NCBI RefSeq assembly: GCF_008764245.1 | Contig: NZ_VTQV01000031.1 | Coordinates: forward strand, 1 to 54,176 | Origin: Bacillus subtilis | GTDB lineage: Bacteria > Bacillota > Bacilli > Bacillales > Bacillaceae_C | DNA: 54,176 nucleotides | Direction: 5' to 3' | Shown here: in pieces, positions 34,367-43,267 of the stretch | Position numbering within the stretch: the stretch's first letter is position 1 | How the letters are laid out: each line of letters begins with the position of its first letter | Translations under genes and position numbers: made by a program | Notes under the pieces: generated by a model | Told to the model about the DNA's origin: nothing | Databases searched by the model: none | Seen by the model: the letters and a program-made list of their open reading frames with translations, nothing else

Positions 34367-35356
34367 TTATAAAGTATTCCCAATTATTAATCTATAATTT
34401 AATACAATTTTATCTGTTGCCACACTCTCCTGCTTCATTTTTTTATATAAAATCTCAGCTCCTGCCTTTCCAGCTTTTTCATTTTCATAATCAATCGTCG
34501 TCAGCTTTGGGGATGAATACTTTGATAATTCAGAAGCACCAATGCTAACAATCTTTATATCTTCCGGAATTCGTATGTTTTTTTCGTTTAAGTAGGACAT
34601 TGCACCGATTGCAATTCGATCAGTCGCGGCAAAAACCGCCTCTGGTAAGTCTTCATTATTTTGTATTATTTTTTTCATGCACTCATAACCCGACTCTAAA
34701 CGAAAACTTCCGATTTCAATCCATTTTTCATTTACAGGTATATGATTTTCTTTTAACGCATCGATATACCCCTTTTTTCTTAAAACCCCTACGGCTTGGT
34801 CCGTCTCATGTACACCAATATAAGCTATTTTCTTTTTGCCCTTGTTTATAACTGTTTGTGTTAAAAATTTTGCAGCTTGGTAGTCATCGTAATAAACGGA
34901 TGGTACGCCAGGCATATTTTGTCCAATTACGATAAATGGAACACGTAATTTCTGTATTTCCTCCACAAGTTCCTGCTGCACATTTGTAGCGACTAGTATA
35001 ATTCCGTCCACCTGTCGATTCGCCAATAACTTTAAATACTCAATTTCTTTTTCAACTTGTAAATTTGTTATAGCTAACAAAATTTGATAACCGTGTTCAC
35101 TTAAGACTTTATCGATTCCACTTACTACTTTACTGGAAGTTTCAGTACTAATTTTCGGTAAAATCACCCCGACGACTTTTGTTTCTTTTGTTCGAAGTGA
35201 CTTTGCCTGCTGGCTAGGAATATAACCAGTTTCTTTTATCACTTTCAGGACCCGCTCTCTAGCTTCGTTACTTACATAACCGTTATTATTTAATACGCGA
35301 GATACAGTAGTGCGGGAAACATTCGCCATTTTAGCGATATCTAAAATTGTAATCAT
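34367..35356 (-). CDS. scrR: LacI-family repressor of the sucrose operon
   Basis: 329 aa from ATG 35356 (GGAG, 9-nt spacing); the frame is open further upstream but those residues are not LacI-like. The N-terminal helix-turn-helix ITILDIAKMANVSRTTVSRV is followed by the hinge NNNGYVSNEARERVL and a periplasmic-binding-protein-like sugar domain. It lies upstream of the IIBC gene in the same direction, with the two operators between. Sucrose, sucrose-6-phosphate or fructose is the probable inducer. The symbol rests on context. Confidence 0.85.
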   Translation of the reverse strand: MITILDIAKMANVSRTTVSRVLNNNGYVSNEARERVLKVIKETGYIPSQQAKSLRTKETKVVGVILPKISTETSSKVVSGIDKVLSEHGYQILLAITNLQVEKEIEYLKLLANRQVDGIILVATNVQQELVEEIQKLRVPFIVIGQNMPGVPSVYYDDYQAAKFLTQTVINKGKKKIAYIGVHETDQAVGVLRKKGYIDALKENHIPVNEKWIEIGSFRLESGYECMKKIIQNNEDLPEAVFAATDRIAIGAMSYLNEKNIRIPEDIKIVSIGASELSKYSSPKLTTIDYENEKAGKAGAEILYKKMKQESVATDKIVLNYRLIIGNTL

Positions 35357-35618
35357 TACTTGCAACTCCATTAATTGACTATTTTCTATGATCGCTCCAT
35401 ATTCATTATTATCAATTTTGAAGATAAAATCTAGTATTACAGCTAAAAAGATTTCAATACTTTTATGAAAATGAGCATTCATGGTAATAAATCATATCTC
35501 TCCAAGTTTTTCCTCTCCTTTTTTATTTCTACTCGTAGTTGCTTTTTTGCCTTTGGGACCATCTGCTTATCATAAGTAAGGTCGGTCGTTCCCATCCTAT
35601 CGCCAGATGTCCATAAAT

Positions 35619-35664
35619 TTATATCAAAAAAACATGTTTACATATTATAAAATTTTGATATAAT
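35619..35664 (+). promoter_or_regulatory. dyad-covered promoter of the VOC/PadR unit
   Basis: TTTACA (35637-35642) and TATAAT (35659-35664) are 16 bp apart, a strong sigma-A promoter. It is wrapped in an inverted repeat TTATATCAAAA (35619-35629) / TTTTGATATAA (35653-35663), and a third palindrome AAACATGTTT (35630-35639) overlaps the -35. The ATGT/ACAT elements resemble PadR sites. Autorepression by the downstream PadR protein is inferred. Confidence 0.6.
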
Positions 35665-35699
35665 AAAAACGATCTAACATTTAAAGGAGGCAATATACC

Positions 35700-36053
35700 A
35701 TGTTCAAAAGTGGCAATGTGACTGTAATGGTAGCGGATTTAAAAAGGGCCGTTCAATTTTACGTCGAAACTCTTGGATTAAAGCTACAAAACGGAATGGA
35801 CGAGCATTTTGTACAGATCGAAGCACCAGGATTAACAATTGGACTCCTGCACCTTGCCGAAGAACAAGAATCTCAACCGGAAAAATCGGGAAGCATGTCT
35901 ATTGGATTTGAGGTTCAAGAATTAGAGTCAGCCGTCGAGACATTGAAATCCCGCGGTGTTGAATTCCATGATTCTGTTGATGGTAAAGCAGCCCAGGTCG
36001 TACATTTCAGCGATCCTGATGGTAATACCCTTTACTTGGTTAGTAGTCGTTAA
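35700..36053 (+). CDS. VOC-family (glyoxalase/bleomycin-resistance fold) protein
   Basis: 117 aa, ATG after AAAGGAGG. Two beta-alpha-beta-beta-beta modules: MVADLKRAVQFYVETLGLKL in the first and IGFEVQELESAVETLKSRGV in the second, ending VHFSDPDGNTLYLVSSR. These proteins use a metal ion for isomerase, dioxygenase or thiol-transfer chemistry, or simply bind drugs. It probably forms an operon with the PadR regulator. Confidence 0.85.
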   Translation: MFKSGNVTVMVADLKRAVQFYVETLGLKLQNGMDEHFVQIEAPGLTIGLLHLAEEQESQPEKSGSMSIGFEVQELESAVETLKSRGVEFHDSVDGKAAQVVHFSDPDGNTLYLVSSR

Positions 36054-36207
36054 AGCAAAGGAAGAAAAAGAGACAATAAGAATTTTTCTGCTTATATGTG
36101 GCATCGTGATTGTAAACCTGATCGCCGCGCCGCTCCTGCCGAAAGCCCAAGATGGCTGGAACAGTAGCAGTCTGCGTAACGGTTTTCGGGCAACTGTTAC
36201 TTAAAAG
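36054..36207 (+). pseudogene. membrane transporter remnant (DMT-like)
   Basis: Between the VOC and PadR genes, one frame reads EEKETIRIFLLICGIVIVNL then IAAPLLPKAQ, and a second frame from 36152 reads MAGTVAVCVTVFGQLLLKSS. Both look like membrane helices; the second is similar to the last helices of DMT/DUF606 permeases. No complete protein can be built. It is probably what is left of a PadR-controlled exporter. Confidence 0.35.
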
Positions 36208-36237
36208 TAGTTAAAATTTATAAGGGAGGCTCTTCGC

Positions 36238-36813
36238 TTGAACGAATTGTTCATACTCGGAGAATTGATGAATAACCCGATGCATGGTTATTTGTTGCAT
36301 CAGATTTTAAACGGAATTGTTGGACCTACGCGAAAAGTCAGCTGGGGGGCGCTTTACCCGCTTATTCACGGCATGCTTGCAGACGGTTTGATCGAACAAG
36401 TCCCCGACGAACAACCGGAGGGAGCTAAACGGGGAAAAGGAAAAAAGAAAAAGATTTATAAACTCACAGATGAAGGCAGAATGCGTTTTTTCCGGTTAAT
36501 GGAAGAACCGATTCCATACTCACCGGATTACGAGCTGCATTTTTATACGAAGCTGAAGAATTTTGGTCTGATCAGTAAGGAATTACAATTTTTAATTTTA
36601 CACCAATACAAAGATTTCCTGCGGTATGAGATCCGCCACGAGGAAGAACGTTTGGAGTATGCGAGCAAGGATGAACGGATTCCCCAGGGAGAACAGCAGT
36701 ATATTCTGATCTTTTTCCGGCATCGGTTAGAAAAGCTCCGTTTTGACGAAGAGTGGGTTTTACAGTTAATCAATAGCCATCGAGAGAATGGAGAAGGGAT
36801 TGAAAGGGAGTGA
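36238..36813 (+). CDS. PadR-family transcriptional regulator
   Basis: 191 aa with a TTG start (GGGAGG upstream). The winged helix is LFILGELMNNPMHGYLLHQI, then KVSWGALYPLIHGMLADGLI, KIYKLTDEGRMRF. The C-terminal ~95 residues form the helical Vir_act_alpha_C-type dimerisation part. PadR proteins repress detoxification or efflux genes and often their own. The palindromic promoter before the VOC gene is the likely target. Confidence 0.88.
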   Translation: MNELFILGELMNNPMHGYLLHQILNGIVGPTRKVSWGALYPLIHGMLADGLIEQVPDEQPEGAKRGKGKKKKIYKLTDEGRMRFFRLMEEPIPYSPDYELHFYTKLKNFGLISKELQFLILHQYKDFLRYEIRHEEERLEYASKDERIPQGEQQYILIFFRHRLEKLRFDEEWVLQLINSHRENGEGIERE

Positions 36814-37523
36814 ACAACGGAAAGCTTAACCACTGATCAAGATTCAGAGGAAGAGATTTAAATAACACAAATGTTCTCGTTAATAGGAAATGAGAATGAA
36901 AGATAACACATTTCACAATAGCTTGATTCAAAGCCTTACATCCCCAATTTCTTAACTTTCATACTAAGAAATTGGGGATTTTTTTATTTCTTCTTGATCA
37001 ATTGATGGATTGTATGAATGGGATTTATCACAATTAAAGATGCTATATCGTGGTTGGCGGCGAGTCCTTTAGTATAATGGACCAGATAACCTTTGAAAGG
37101 TGACCATGTAGGAAGTCTTTTAAGAACGGAACCGATTAAACGAGCAAGAGCAGCTTGTGCAAAAGGGAAATCCAGAAAGCTACTTTAAAAGAGGTGGGGG
37201 ATCAAGAAATTGAAAAACTTGTACAAATGTCCATATATAGCAGAACAAATAGCGGAACAATTTGGCTTATTGATTCATTTCACTTGTTGGAAACATAAAT
37301 TTTCCCTTTTTGGATACTTTCTTTTCTTTATTATTATTTGGAAATTTTATAGTGGGCATATGTCACATCGATAGCATTGTTATATTGTTTTATTTGGAGA
37401 TGAAATTCGGTTAAGGATCACCAAAACGTCACTCATTATGATACAATTTTAAAAGGAATAGAAGTTCAGTAAAATTTGTAAGCGCGAACATTAGGTTTTA
37501 TGATCGAAAAGGGGGAGAACAAA
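36814..37523. other. long intergenic region with terminator and decayed sequence
   Basis: 710 bp. A strong terminator is at 36942-36984. The stretch 37060-37300 reads in pieces like coding DNA (NEQEQLVQKGNPESYFK, similar to the start of ECF sigma factors, then QEIEKLVQMSI in another frame), but no intact gene remains. The last 200 bp are AT-rich leader of the next gene. Confidence 0.3.
36942..36984 (+). terminator. intrinsic terminator
   Basis: A perfect 13-bp stem (CCCCAATTTCTTA / TAAGAAATTGGGG), 10-nt loop, followed by ATTTTTTTA. It ends transcription of the PadR unit. Confidence 0.85.
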
Positions 37524-38021
37524 ATGAAAAAAATTTTAGAATCCCTACGATTTATATTTATATTTTTAATGCTATTGACCATTCTAGGGGGAATTGCTCA
37601 CCTTACTTTTTCAAGCATTGGTATTGCCGAAAATTATGATTGGATTGCAATGATCGTTGCATTTAGCTTAACCTTTGGTCTATACAGGTATAAAGGATGG
37701 GGGCAAGCATTTAACAAAAAAATTCTTTGGATGTCTGTAATTTTAATGGTTCTCTTATCATTGGTTATTCCAGATGTATCATCTACACATTTACACACGA
37801 CTGAATATGCCTATTCGTATGGTTTTCCTTTTAAATTTATAACATTATATATTGAAAATGGGAGCAAATTCGTTATTCCAAATCTTATTTCCGGAGGAAT
37901 TACTGGTTGGAATGTCGGGATGGGGGTATTTGGAAATGTCTTATTGTTCTATTTTTCTCTTCATTTCATATGTAAAAAGTTAACAAATGAAACTAGGGAT
38001 CTTGTAAATAAGGAGAGTTAA
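37524..38021 (+). CDS. four-helix membrane protein, hypothetical
   Basis: 165 aa from ATG 37524 (GGGGGAG upstream); an in-frame ATG at 37500 has no ribosome site. Four hydrophobic segments (about 8-26, 36-52, 65-83, 133-150) and a polar C-terminus. No domain recognised. It stands alone before the decayed phosphatase/ClbS region. Confidence 0.6.
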   Translation: MKKILESLRFIFIFLMLLTILGGIAHLTFSSIGIAENYDWIAMIVAFSLTFGLYRYKGWGQAFNKKILWMSVILMVLLSLVIPDVSSTHLHTTEYAYSYGFPFKFITLYIENGSKFVIPNLISGGITGWNVGMGVFGNVLLFYFSLHFICKKLTNETRDLVNKES

Positions 38022-38110
38022 TGAATAAACTGGCGGGTGCGATTGTTCAAAAAGAGCAGTCATTTTTTAGCGAGCAGATTTATAAAATGATTAATCGGGA
38101 GGAGATATAC

Positions 38111-38225
38111 TATGGAGTTATATTTTTTTCGCCACGCACAAGGACAACATGTGATGAATCCCCCAGAGAGCCTGCAAATGACAGACCCCTATCTTACTGA
38201 AGTAGGTGTATGGCAAGCAGAGAAA
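38111..38225 (+). pseudogene. histidine phosphatase, N-terminal fragment
   Basis: From ATG 38111 (GGGAGGAG upstream) the frame reads MELYFFRHAQGQHVMNPP, containing the RHG-type active-site motif (FRHAQGQH). A six-C run at 38159-38164 then breaks the frame; with five C it continues ESLQMTDPYLTEVGVWQAEK, normal for this family. The catalytic remainder (about 150 residues) is gone, replaced by the ClbS-like sequence. Confidence 0.65.
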
Positions 38226-38709
38226 TTAATAATCATTACTTGAAATAATTGAATCGATTCCTAGCAGAAAAAGGAGCATTTCCATTGAAACTGGGGAAAG
38301 AGATAAGAATTTTCGTGATGTGTTCATGCACCTGTATGAATGGCATGCAATGCTGGAGAGATGGTATAAGGAAGGCATGGATGGAGATATTCCTATTATG
38401 CCGGCACGCGGGTTTAAATGGCGTACGATCAAACTACTTAATATGCAAATTTGGGAAAACTATCAAGATGTAACATTAAATCAAGCGCTAAAAAAATTGA
38501 AGTTAAGCCATAAAAGAGTGATGGGACTTATTGAATCACATACGAATGAAGAAATCATAACAAAAAAATACTACAAATGGACAAAAACAAGTAATTTGTA
38601 CAGCTATTTTGCAGCAAACACTTCAAAGCATTACATTTGGGCGATTAAAAAATGTGAGGCGATTGCAAAAGCTATAAGAGAAGGGGAAAAAGACAAGGTA
38701 GCGAAATAA
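38209..38709 (+). pseudogene. ClbS/DfsB-family protein, 5'-damaged
   Basis: The part from about 38250 to 38709 is ClbS/DfsB-like: ERDKNFRDVFMHLYEWHAML, GFKWRTIKLLNMQIW, and TKTSNLYSYFAANTSKHYIW near the end. ClbS hydrolyses the warhead of colibactin; most family members have no known substrate. The N-terminus is compromised: EINNHYLK lies in another frame and one extra A at 38244-38246 would join it to IIESIPS. It is fused to the phosphatase remnant by a deletion. Confidence 0.65.
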
Positions 38710-38769
38710 TGAACCTAGACTATCGAGCGGTTTTTCAAACCTTTTTAGTCGGAAAAGAAGGGATATTGT

Positions 38770-39600
38770 ATGATTGTAGAATTAGACAAAGCTGAATTTA
38801 GTAAGTGTAGAAAACTATTTAATCAACAAGGGCATTTAGAAGCAAAAGCAGTAGTTGAAAATATAAATCCGGGTCGGATCTTTGTAGATGATATAAGTAA
38901 CCCTACATCCGGGCTGATTTGGTTAGGAAATAATGATGGATTTATATTTTTTGGCAGTGAGCAAAACGAGCGGTTTAATAATGAACTCAACCATTTTTTT
39001 GACAATGTCATTATACCTGAAGCAAGAAAGGTCCAACTAAATTGGTTTGAAGGGTTTGGCAATCATGATAAATGGAACGAAATTATTGAAAAGGCCTTTA
39101 AACATCGTAAATTAGGAAGTTGGGATCAAAGAGTTTATATCTTGCATAAGGATGACTATACAGGCAGTCATGAACCCGTAATGGAACAAGGGTATAAGGT
39201 CTTAAAAATCGATCCTACTCTCTTTGAAAATAAGAATAACTCAATCAAAAACATTGACTTTTTACGATCCAAAATATTAGAGTTTTGGTCCTCACCAGAA
39301 TGCTTTTTTAGTAATGGCATAGGTTATTGTATTGTTTACAAAAATGAAATCGTCAGCGTTTGTTTTTCAGGTTTTGTTGCCGGAAATATGCATTGCATCG
39401 ATATTGAAACATTAGAGACACATCAGGGGAAAAAATTAGCACAAAAGGTAGCTCACAGTTTTGTTAAAGAATGTTTGGAGAATAATATAGTTCCATATTG
39501 GGATTGTATGGAAATGAACAAGCCCTCTGCTGCAGTTGCGGAGAAGATAGGATTCAAAAATGTATTTAACTATATTGGATATGAATTTTCATTCGAATAA
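38770..39600 (+). CDS. GNAT-like acetyltransferase (two-domain)
   Basis: 276 aa, ATG 38770 with AAGAAGGGA upstream. The N-terminal half (GRIFVDDISNPTSGLIWLGN, GFGNHDKWNEIIEKAF) and the C-terminal GNAT half (IVYKNEIVSVCFSGFVAGN, then DIETLETHQGKKLAQKVAHS with the acetyl-CoA loop, and SAAVAEKIGFKNVFNYIGYE) match the Bacillus GNAT_acetyltran (PF12746) type. The acceptor is unknown. It is followed after 24 bp by the GrpB gene. Confidence 0.8.
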   Translation: MIVELDKAEFSKCRKLFNQQGHLEAKAVVENINPGRIFVDDISNPTSGLIWLGNNDGFIFFGSEQNERFNNELNHFFDNVIIPEARKVQLNWFEGFGNHDKWNEIIEKAFKHRKLGSWDQRVYILHKDDYTGSHEPVMEQGYKVLKIDPTLFENKNNSIKNIDFLRSKILEFWSSPECFFSNGIGYCIVYKNEIVSVCFSGFVAGNMHCIDIETLETHQGKKLAQKVAHSFVKECLENNIVPYWDCMEMNKPSAAVAEKIGFKNVFNYIGYEFSFE

Positions 39601-39624
39601 TTCTAAAAGAATGAGGTGCTTTCC

Positions 39625-40164
39625 ATGAAATTAGGACTAAAACGGGATGAAATAAGAGTGGAACCCTATACCGTGGAATGGAAGGAAGAGTTTCATAGGG
39701 TGAAACAGGTGATCCTAAATTCAACCCCTATTCACGAAAGCCGAATTGAACATGTTGGAAGCACAGCTATAAAAGGGATGGTTGCCAAACCAATAATAGA
39801 TCTAGTTGTGGGTGTAGATGATATTGAAAACGTTGATCAGGCAATTTTTCAAGGATTAAAGACGGCTGGTTTTTTTAGGCTTCGCGTCCAACGTCCTAAT
39901 GAAATCGTGCTTGCCAAATTTAATAATGAAACCTATGAAGAAAAGACCCATATTATCCATTTAGTTGCCTATAACAAAGAACTCTGGAAAAATTTAATCT
40001 TTTTCAGAGATTACCTAAATGCAATTAAAACAGCACGGGACCAATACAGTGACTTGAAAAGGAAATTTCTAGAAGAAAACAATGGCGGAATTGATGAATA
40101 TACCAGTTATAAAGAACAATTCGTAAGGGGGATTTTTGCGAAAAGAGATAACTATCAGAAATAG
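39625..40164 (+). CDS. GrpB-family (UPF0157) nucleotidyltransferase-like protein
   Basis: 179 aa from ATG 39625 (GAGGT upstream). VEPYTVEWKEEFHRVKQVIL, ESRIEHVGSTAIKGMVAKPI and IDLVVGVDD give the GrpB nucleotidyltransferase fold with GSTAI and the D-x-V acidic strand. The family adds nucleotides or related groups to unknown acceptors; some members act like (CoA) modifying domains. It is cytosolic and probably cotranscribed with the upstream GNAT gene. Confidence 0.85.
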   Translation: MKLGLKRDEIRVEPYTVEWKEEFHRVKQVILNSTPIHESRIEHVGSTAIKGMVAKPIIDLVVGVDDIENVDQAIFQGLKTAGFFRLRVQRPNEIVLAKFNNETYEEKTHIIHLVAYNKELWKNLIFFRDYLNAIKTARDQYSDLKRKFLEENNGGIDEYTSYKEQFVRGIFAKRDNYQK

Positions 40165-40178
40165 CCGATGGAGGGATT

Positions 40179-40342
40179 ATGCTGTATAAGATTAGACCTT
40201 GTTTATTGGGTGATTTACAACAAGTATTGGATTTATCTCAACAATGGGCAAATGAAAATATCACAATCGGTTACGAAACGTTCATCATACACTAGAGAAA
40301 TTAGCTAATTTTATAAATGAAGTATTCAGATATGTCGAATAA
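40179..40342 (+). pseudogene. GNAT acetyltransferase, internal deletion
   Basis: ATG 40179 (GGAGGG upstream) starts MLYKIRPCLLGDLQQVLDLS, the usual first helix-strand of a GNAT, but the frame stops after 38 codons at 40293. A second frame reads LEKLANFINEVFRYVE to 40342. About 110 residues of a normal acetyltransferase are missing. Confidence 0.5.
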
Positions 40343-40456
40343 CAGAAAAAGGAAGGAATCCCCTATTAATCAATAAAAGCATGTAAGGCTTCCTTCACGT
40401 AATAATGGATTATCTGTTCATCAATTATAAAATAGAAGCTACTGATTTTCTCTATT

Positions 40457-41203
40457 TCAATTCTTCTCCGCTATTAATTTTTCAATTGATTGCAGTTCAT
40501 GTTTGGGGTAGTCATCATCAAAACCATATTCATTCATAAAATGTATAATCAATCTCCATTCCTGTGCCGCTTCCGGGTACCTTTTTTCTCTGGTGAATAA
40601 AAAAGCTCTACTAAATCTGCCATCGATAAATTGTGGATCAAGCTGGACAGATTTTTCCCATGAATGTAATGCTTTTTCATGCAGTCCTAAACGAGATTGA
40701 ATTTCTCCGTTATAATAATGTAATTCGGCATAAGTGGAGAAGAGTTTTAGACCGGCATCAATTACTTTTTTTGCTTCGCTAATTTGATCGGATTTTAGGT
40801 AGCATTGAGTTAGATAACAATAGTTTCTAGGATCCTTAGGAGCTTTTTTTAATTGCCCTTTGTAATATTCAACAGATTTATGATTTTCAAAAAGCTGTGC
40901 CCTTACTCGTATATGCTGTGCGTGTAGTTTACCGCTAATCCATGAATATTCAGTTGTAATAAGTTTACTCTCTAATCCCTTTTGGTAACTGCTTGCAGCT
41001 TCTTCCAGATATCTATTCGCCTTCATTTCAAAAAGGTAACCATAAGAAAAGAGGTATTCAGGGTTATCAGGTTGTTTATCTAATGCCTCTTGATAAAGTT
41101 CGAGTGTTCTTTTCCAGAGTGCATCGTCATAATGATTCTCAAGCTGTTCAAGTAACATATACTTTTCATTTTTTTCCCATTTTAGATTAAATTTTTCCAC
41201 CAA
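40457..41203 (-). CDS. TPR-repeat protein
   Basis: 248 aa built of about five tetratricopeptide repeats (for example RTLELYQEALDKQPDNPEYL, EAKKVIDAGLKLFSTYAELH, EKALHSWEKSVQLDPQFIDG). TPR arrays bind proteins; no catalytic motif, signal peptide or membrane helix is present. It is the last gene of the sigma-factor operon and begins 4 bp after the small middle gene, so it may be part of that signalling unit. Confidence 0.82.
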   Translation of the reverse strand: MVEKFNLKWEKNEKYMLLEQLENHYDDALWKRTLELYQEALDKQPDNPEYLFSYGYLFEMKANRYLEEAASSYQKGLESKLITTEYSWISGKLHAQHIRVRAQLFENHKSVEYYKGQLKKAPKDPRNYCYLTQCYLKSDQISEAKKVIDAGLKLFSTYAELHYYNGEIQSRLGLHEKALHSWEKSVQLDPQFIDGRFSRAFLFTREKRYPEAAQEWRLIIHFMNEYGFDDDYPKHELQSIEKLIAEKN

Positions 41204-41207
41204 GTCT

Positions 41208-41414
41208 TCACGCTCCTTTGTTTAAAATATGTTGTTTAACGCGATCTCTTATCTCACCTAATAACCTGCCTTCTGGAGAGGGAAGTCCGTCTAAATCTTG
41301 TAGGAGATTTGTCACAATGCGTTGAGTAATTTTTCCCTCTATTTCATCCCATACATCTGGGGTACAATGTTCAATTTCTTCTCTTAATCGAAACACTTGA
41401 TGTATTCTTTTCAA
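41208..41414 (-). CDS. small soluble protein in the ECF operon
   Basis: 68 aa with TTG start at 41414 preceded by GGAGGTGA; an ATG at 41429 in the same frame lies inside that ribosome site. The reading frame overlaps the 3' end of the sigma gene by 44 bp. The sequence (LKRIHQVFRLREEIEHCTPD, VTNLLQDLDGLPSPEGRLLG) is charged, helical and lacks membrane segments. Its place behind an ECF sigma gene suggests an anti-sigma or accessory factor, but it shows no known anti-sigma motif. Confidence 0.6.
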   Translation of the reverse strand: MKRIHQVFRLREEIEHCTPDVWDEIEGKITQRIVTNLLQDLDGLPSPEGRLLGEIRDRVKQHILNKGA

Positions 41415-41919
41415 TATCGTCACCTCCAATGATCATTGCTAATTTCTTTAGACTTTGTCTATATTTCCATCGCACTGTCCCTGCTGGGATCCCCAGCTCC
41501 TCACTAATTTCAACATGTTTTAATCCAACGATGACATGCATTACGACAATTTGCCGTTCAGCTTCTTCCAGTTGATATAAAGCTTCGGATAGCATTAATT
41601 TTAACAATGGATTATCGCTTTTATTATCTTTAATCGTATCTACTTCAATTTGTTCAGGCCGTTTTTTACGTACCGTGTCTAAACATAGATTACGTGTAAT
41701 TGATATCACCCAAGCTTTGGGATTTGTCCCTTGTTGATACTGGTCTGCTTTATCAAAAACCCTCACAAAAGTTTCTTGTAAAATATCTTCAGCTAACACA
41801 GGATTTCTAAGAATAGAGAGTGCTACCGCATAAACGGGGACACGTAATATTTCATACAAATCTCTTAGTGCCTCAACATTACCGCTGGAAACTGTTTTTA
41901 ATAACTTATCTAGATCCAT
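41371..41919 (-). CDS. ECF-type RNA polymerase sigma factor
   Basis: 182 aa, ATG with GGGAGG upstream. Region 2: VPVYAVALSILRNPVLAEDILQETFVRVF with the DIxQETF motif, then PKAWVISITRNLCLDTVRKK. Region 4: LEEAERQIVVMHVIVGLKHVEISEELGIPAGTVRW (helix-turn-helix at the end). It directs RNA polymerase to stress promoters. Unlike most Bacillus ECF genes it is not followed by a membrane anti-sigma gene but by a small soluble protein and a TPR protein. Confidence 0.88.
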   Translation of the reverse strand: MDLDKLLKTVSSGNVEALRDLYEILRVPVYAVALSILRNPVLAEDILQETFVRVFDKADQYQQGTNPKAWVISITRNLCLDTVRKKRPEQIEVDTIKDNKSDNPLLKLMLSEALYQLEEAERQIVVMHVIVGLKHVEISEELGIPAGTVRWKYRQSLKKLAMIIGGDDIEKNTSSVSIKRRN

Positions 41920-42240
41920 TTTACACCTCCCTTATAACCATAACGTTCCAGTGATGCATTTTGTTGGAAAAAATTAAAAAGTTTTGAGTCTCCGCAATAA
42001 ACACTATAGATTTATTTCTGCAAATTAACGAGAAGGTTATAAGGCGCCAGATGTCGAATATTGCAAGGGAGCAGATAGGCGGTAGAGAATGTACAATCAA
42101 GCTGTTTTGAAAAAAGCGCTTCCAGATTACCTTAATTTAATTGGCAACAAGTTCTTCACCTCAATAAGCACTATTGCAAAACAGAAAAAACATCGAGACA
42201 AAATCTAAAAAACTACTTCTACTACAAAGGAGGGGAAAGT
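41920..42240. other. divergent intergenic region
   Basis: 321 bp between the sigma gene and the hydrolase. No coding remnant or hairpin stands out. It should contain the sigma-operon promoter (minus) and the hydrolase promoter (plus); I cannot point to a convincing autoregulated ECF -35/-10 pair. Confidence 0.35.
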
Positions 42241-43083
42241 ATGTGGGAAAGGAATATAATAAATACAAAAAGAGGTCAGTTTGAATTTTTTCAAGCTGGA
42301 AATGGAGTACCTCTGTGTGTAACACATCTTTACAGCGAGTTCAATGAACGAGGTAACTATTTTGCAGATATGTTTGTCGACTCATTTAATGTTTTTCTTG
42401 TTAACCTAAAGGAAGCTGGTAGTTCTAGCAAAGTAAAAGAAAGAGATGAGTTAAGTATGGTAGAAACGGTTGATGATTTAGAGGCTATTCGAGAGGCTTT
42501 AGGCTTTGAACATTGGAGCTTTGCTGGGCATTCTACGGGGGGAATGTTAGGTTTAGTATATGCTATTAAGCATTCAGATTCATTAAAACGATTATTAGTG
42601 GGGGGAGCCTCGGCTACAAATAATTATATGGAACATAAGGATAGTATCTATTGCCATGAAAATCCAAATAACAAAAGGCTTAGAGAGATATTTAGCATTT
42701 TAAATTCAAGTGAATCAACAAGAGAAGAAAGAATTCAGGTTAATAGGGAATGGATAGAGATGTCGTTATATGATCCGAGTCGATTTGACGAATACTTTTC
42801 TAAACCCAGTAGTGGAAAAGTGGTACAAAAACGCTTGGATTATTACTCATACAAAGAGCTTCCAACTTACGATATTAGAGAAGATCTTGCTAAAATCCAA
42901 ACTACTACACTAGTTTATTGTGGGAAGTACGACTCTCAATGCCCATTAGTTTATTCAGAGGAAATTTACAAATTAATTTCAGATTCGAAATTATACGTTT
43001 TCGAGAGAAGTAATCATACCCCTTACCTGGAAGAAAAGGAAAAATTTAATGAGATGCTGAAGGACTTTGTTAATCTTATCTAA
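42241..43083 (+). CDS. alpha/beta hydrolase
   Basis: 280 aa, ATG with AAAGGAGGGG upstream. Nucleophile elbow FAGHSTGGMLG with Ser98; oxyanion region near THLYSEFNERG; acid in VYCGKYDSQCPL; catalytic His in RSNHTPYLEE. The GHSTGG elbow and length fit proline-iminopeptidase or lactonase-like hydrolases. It is cytosolic. It lies at the start of the accessory patchwork that continues to 53 kb. Confidence 0.85.
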   Translation: MWERNIINTKRGQFEFFQAGNGVPLCVTHLYSEFNERGNYFADMFVDSFNVFLVNLKEAGSSSKVKERDELSMVETVDDLEAIREALGFEHWSFAGHSTGGMLGLVYAIKHSDSLKRLLVGGASATNNYMEHKDSIYCHENPNNKRLREIFSILNSSESTREERIQVNREWIEMSLYDPSRFDEYFSKPSSGKVVQKRLDYYSYKELPTYDIREDLAKIQTTTLVYCGKYDSQCPLVYSEEIYKLISDSKLYVFERSNHTPYLEEKEKFNEMLKDFVNLI

Positions 43084-43267
43084 TAATGTATGAGTAAATA
43101 CCATAAATCATCAATAACTATAATTAGTTCAATTTTAACTAAAGCTTTTCGTAGCTTTCTAAAAAGACGAATGATAGTATTATTTTTTCTTCTATATGAA
43201 TGTACAGAAGTAATGAAAAAAACTCGCAAAGCTGTAATACCTAAGATTTTTGCAAGGGGGTAATATT

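Noticed and set aside
35956-36204. 82-aa frame overlapping the VOC gene end
   Set aside because: The first part is a shadow of the VOC gene. Only the stretch after 36054 looks like a transporter remnant and is listed as such.
37060-37120. tRNA-like cloverleaf
   Set aside because: The segment lacks a matching acceptor stem and T-loop consensus (GGTTCRA).
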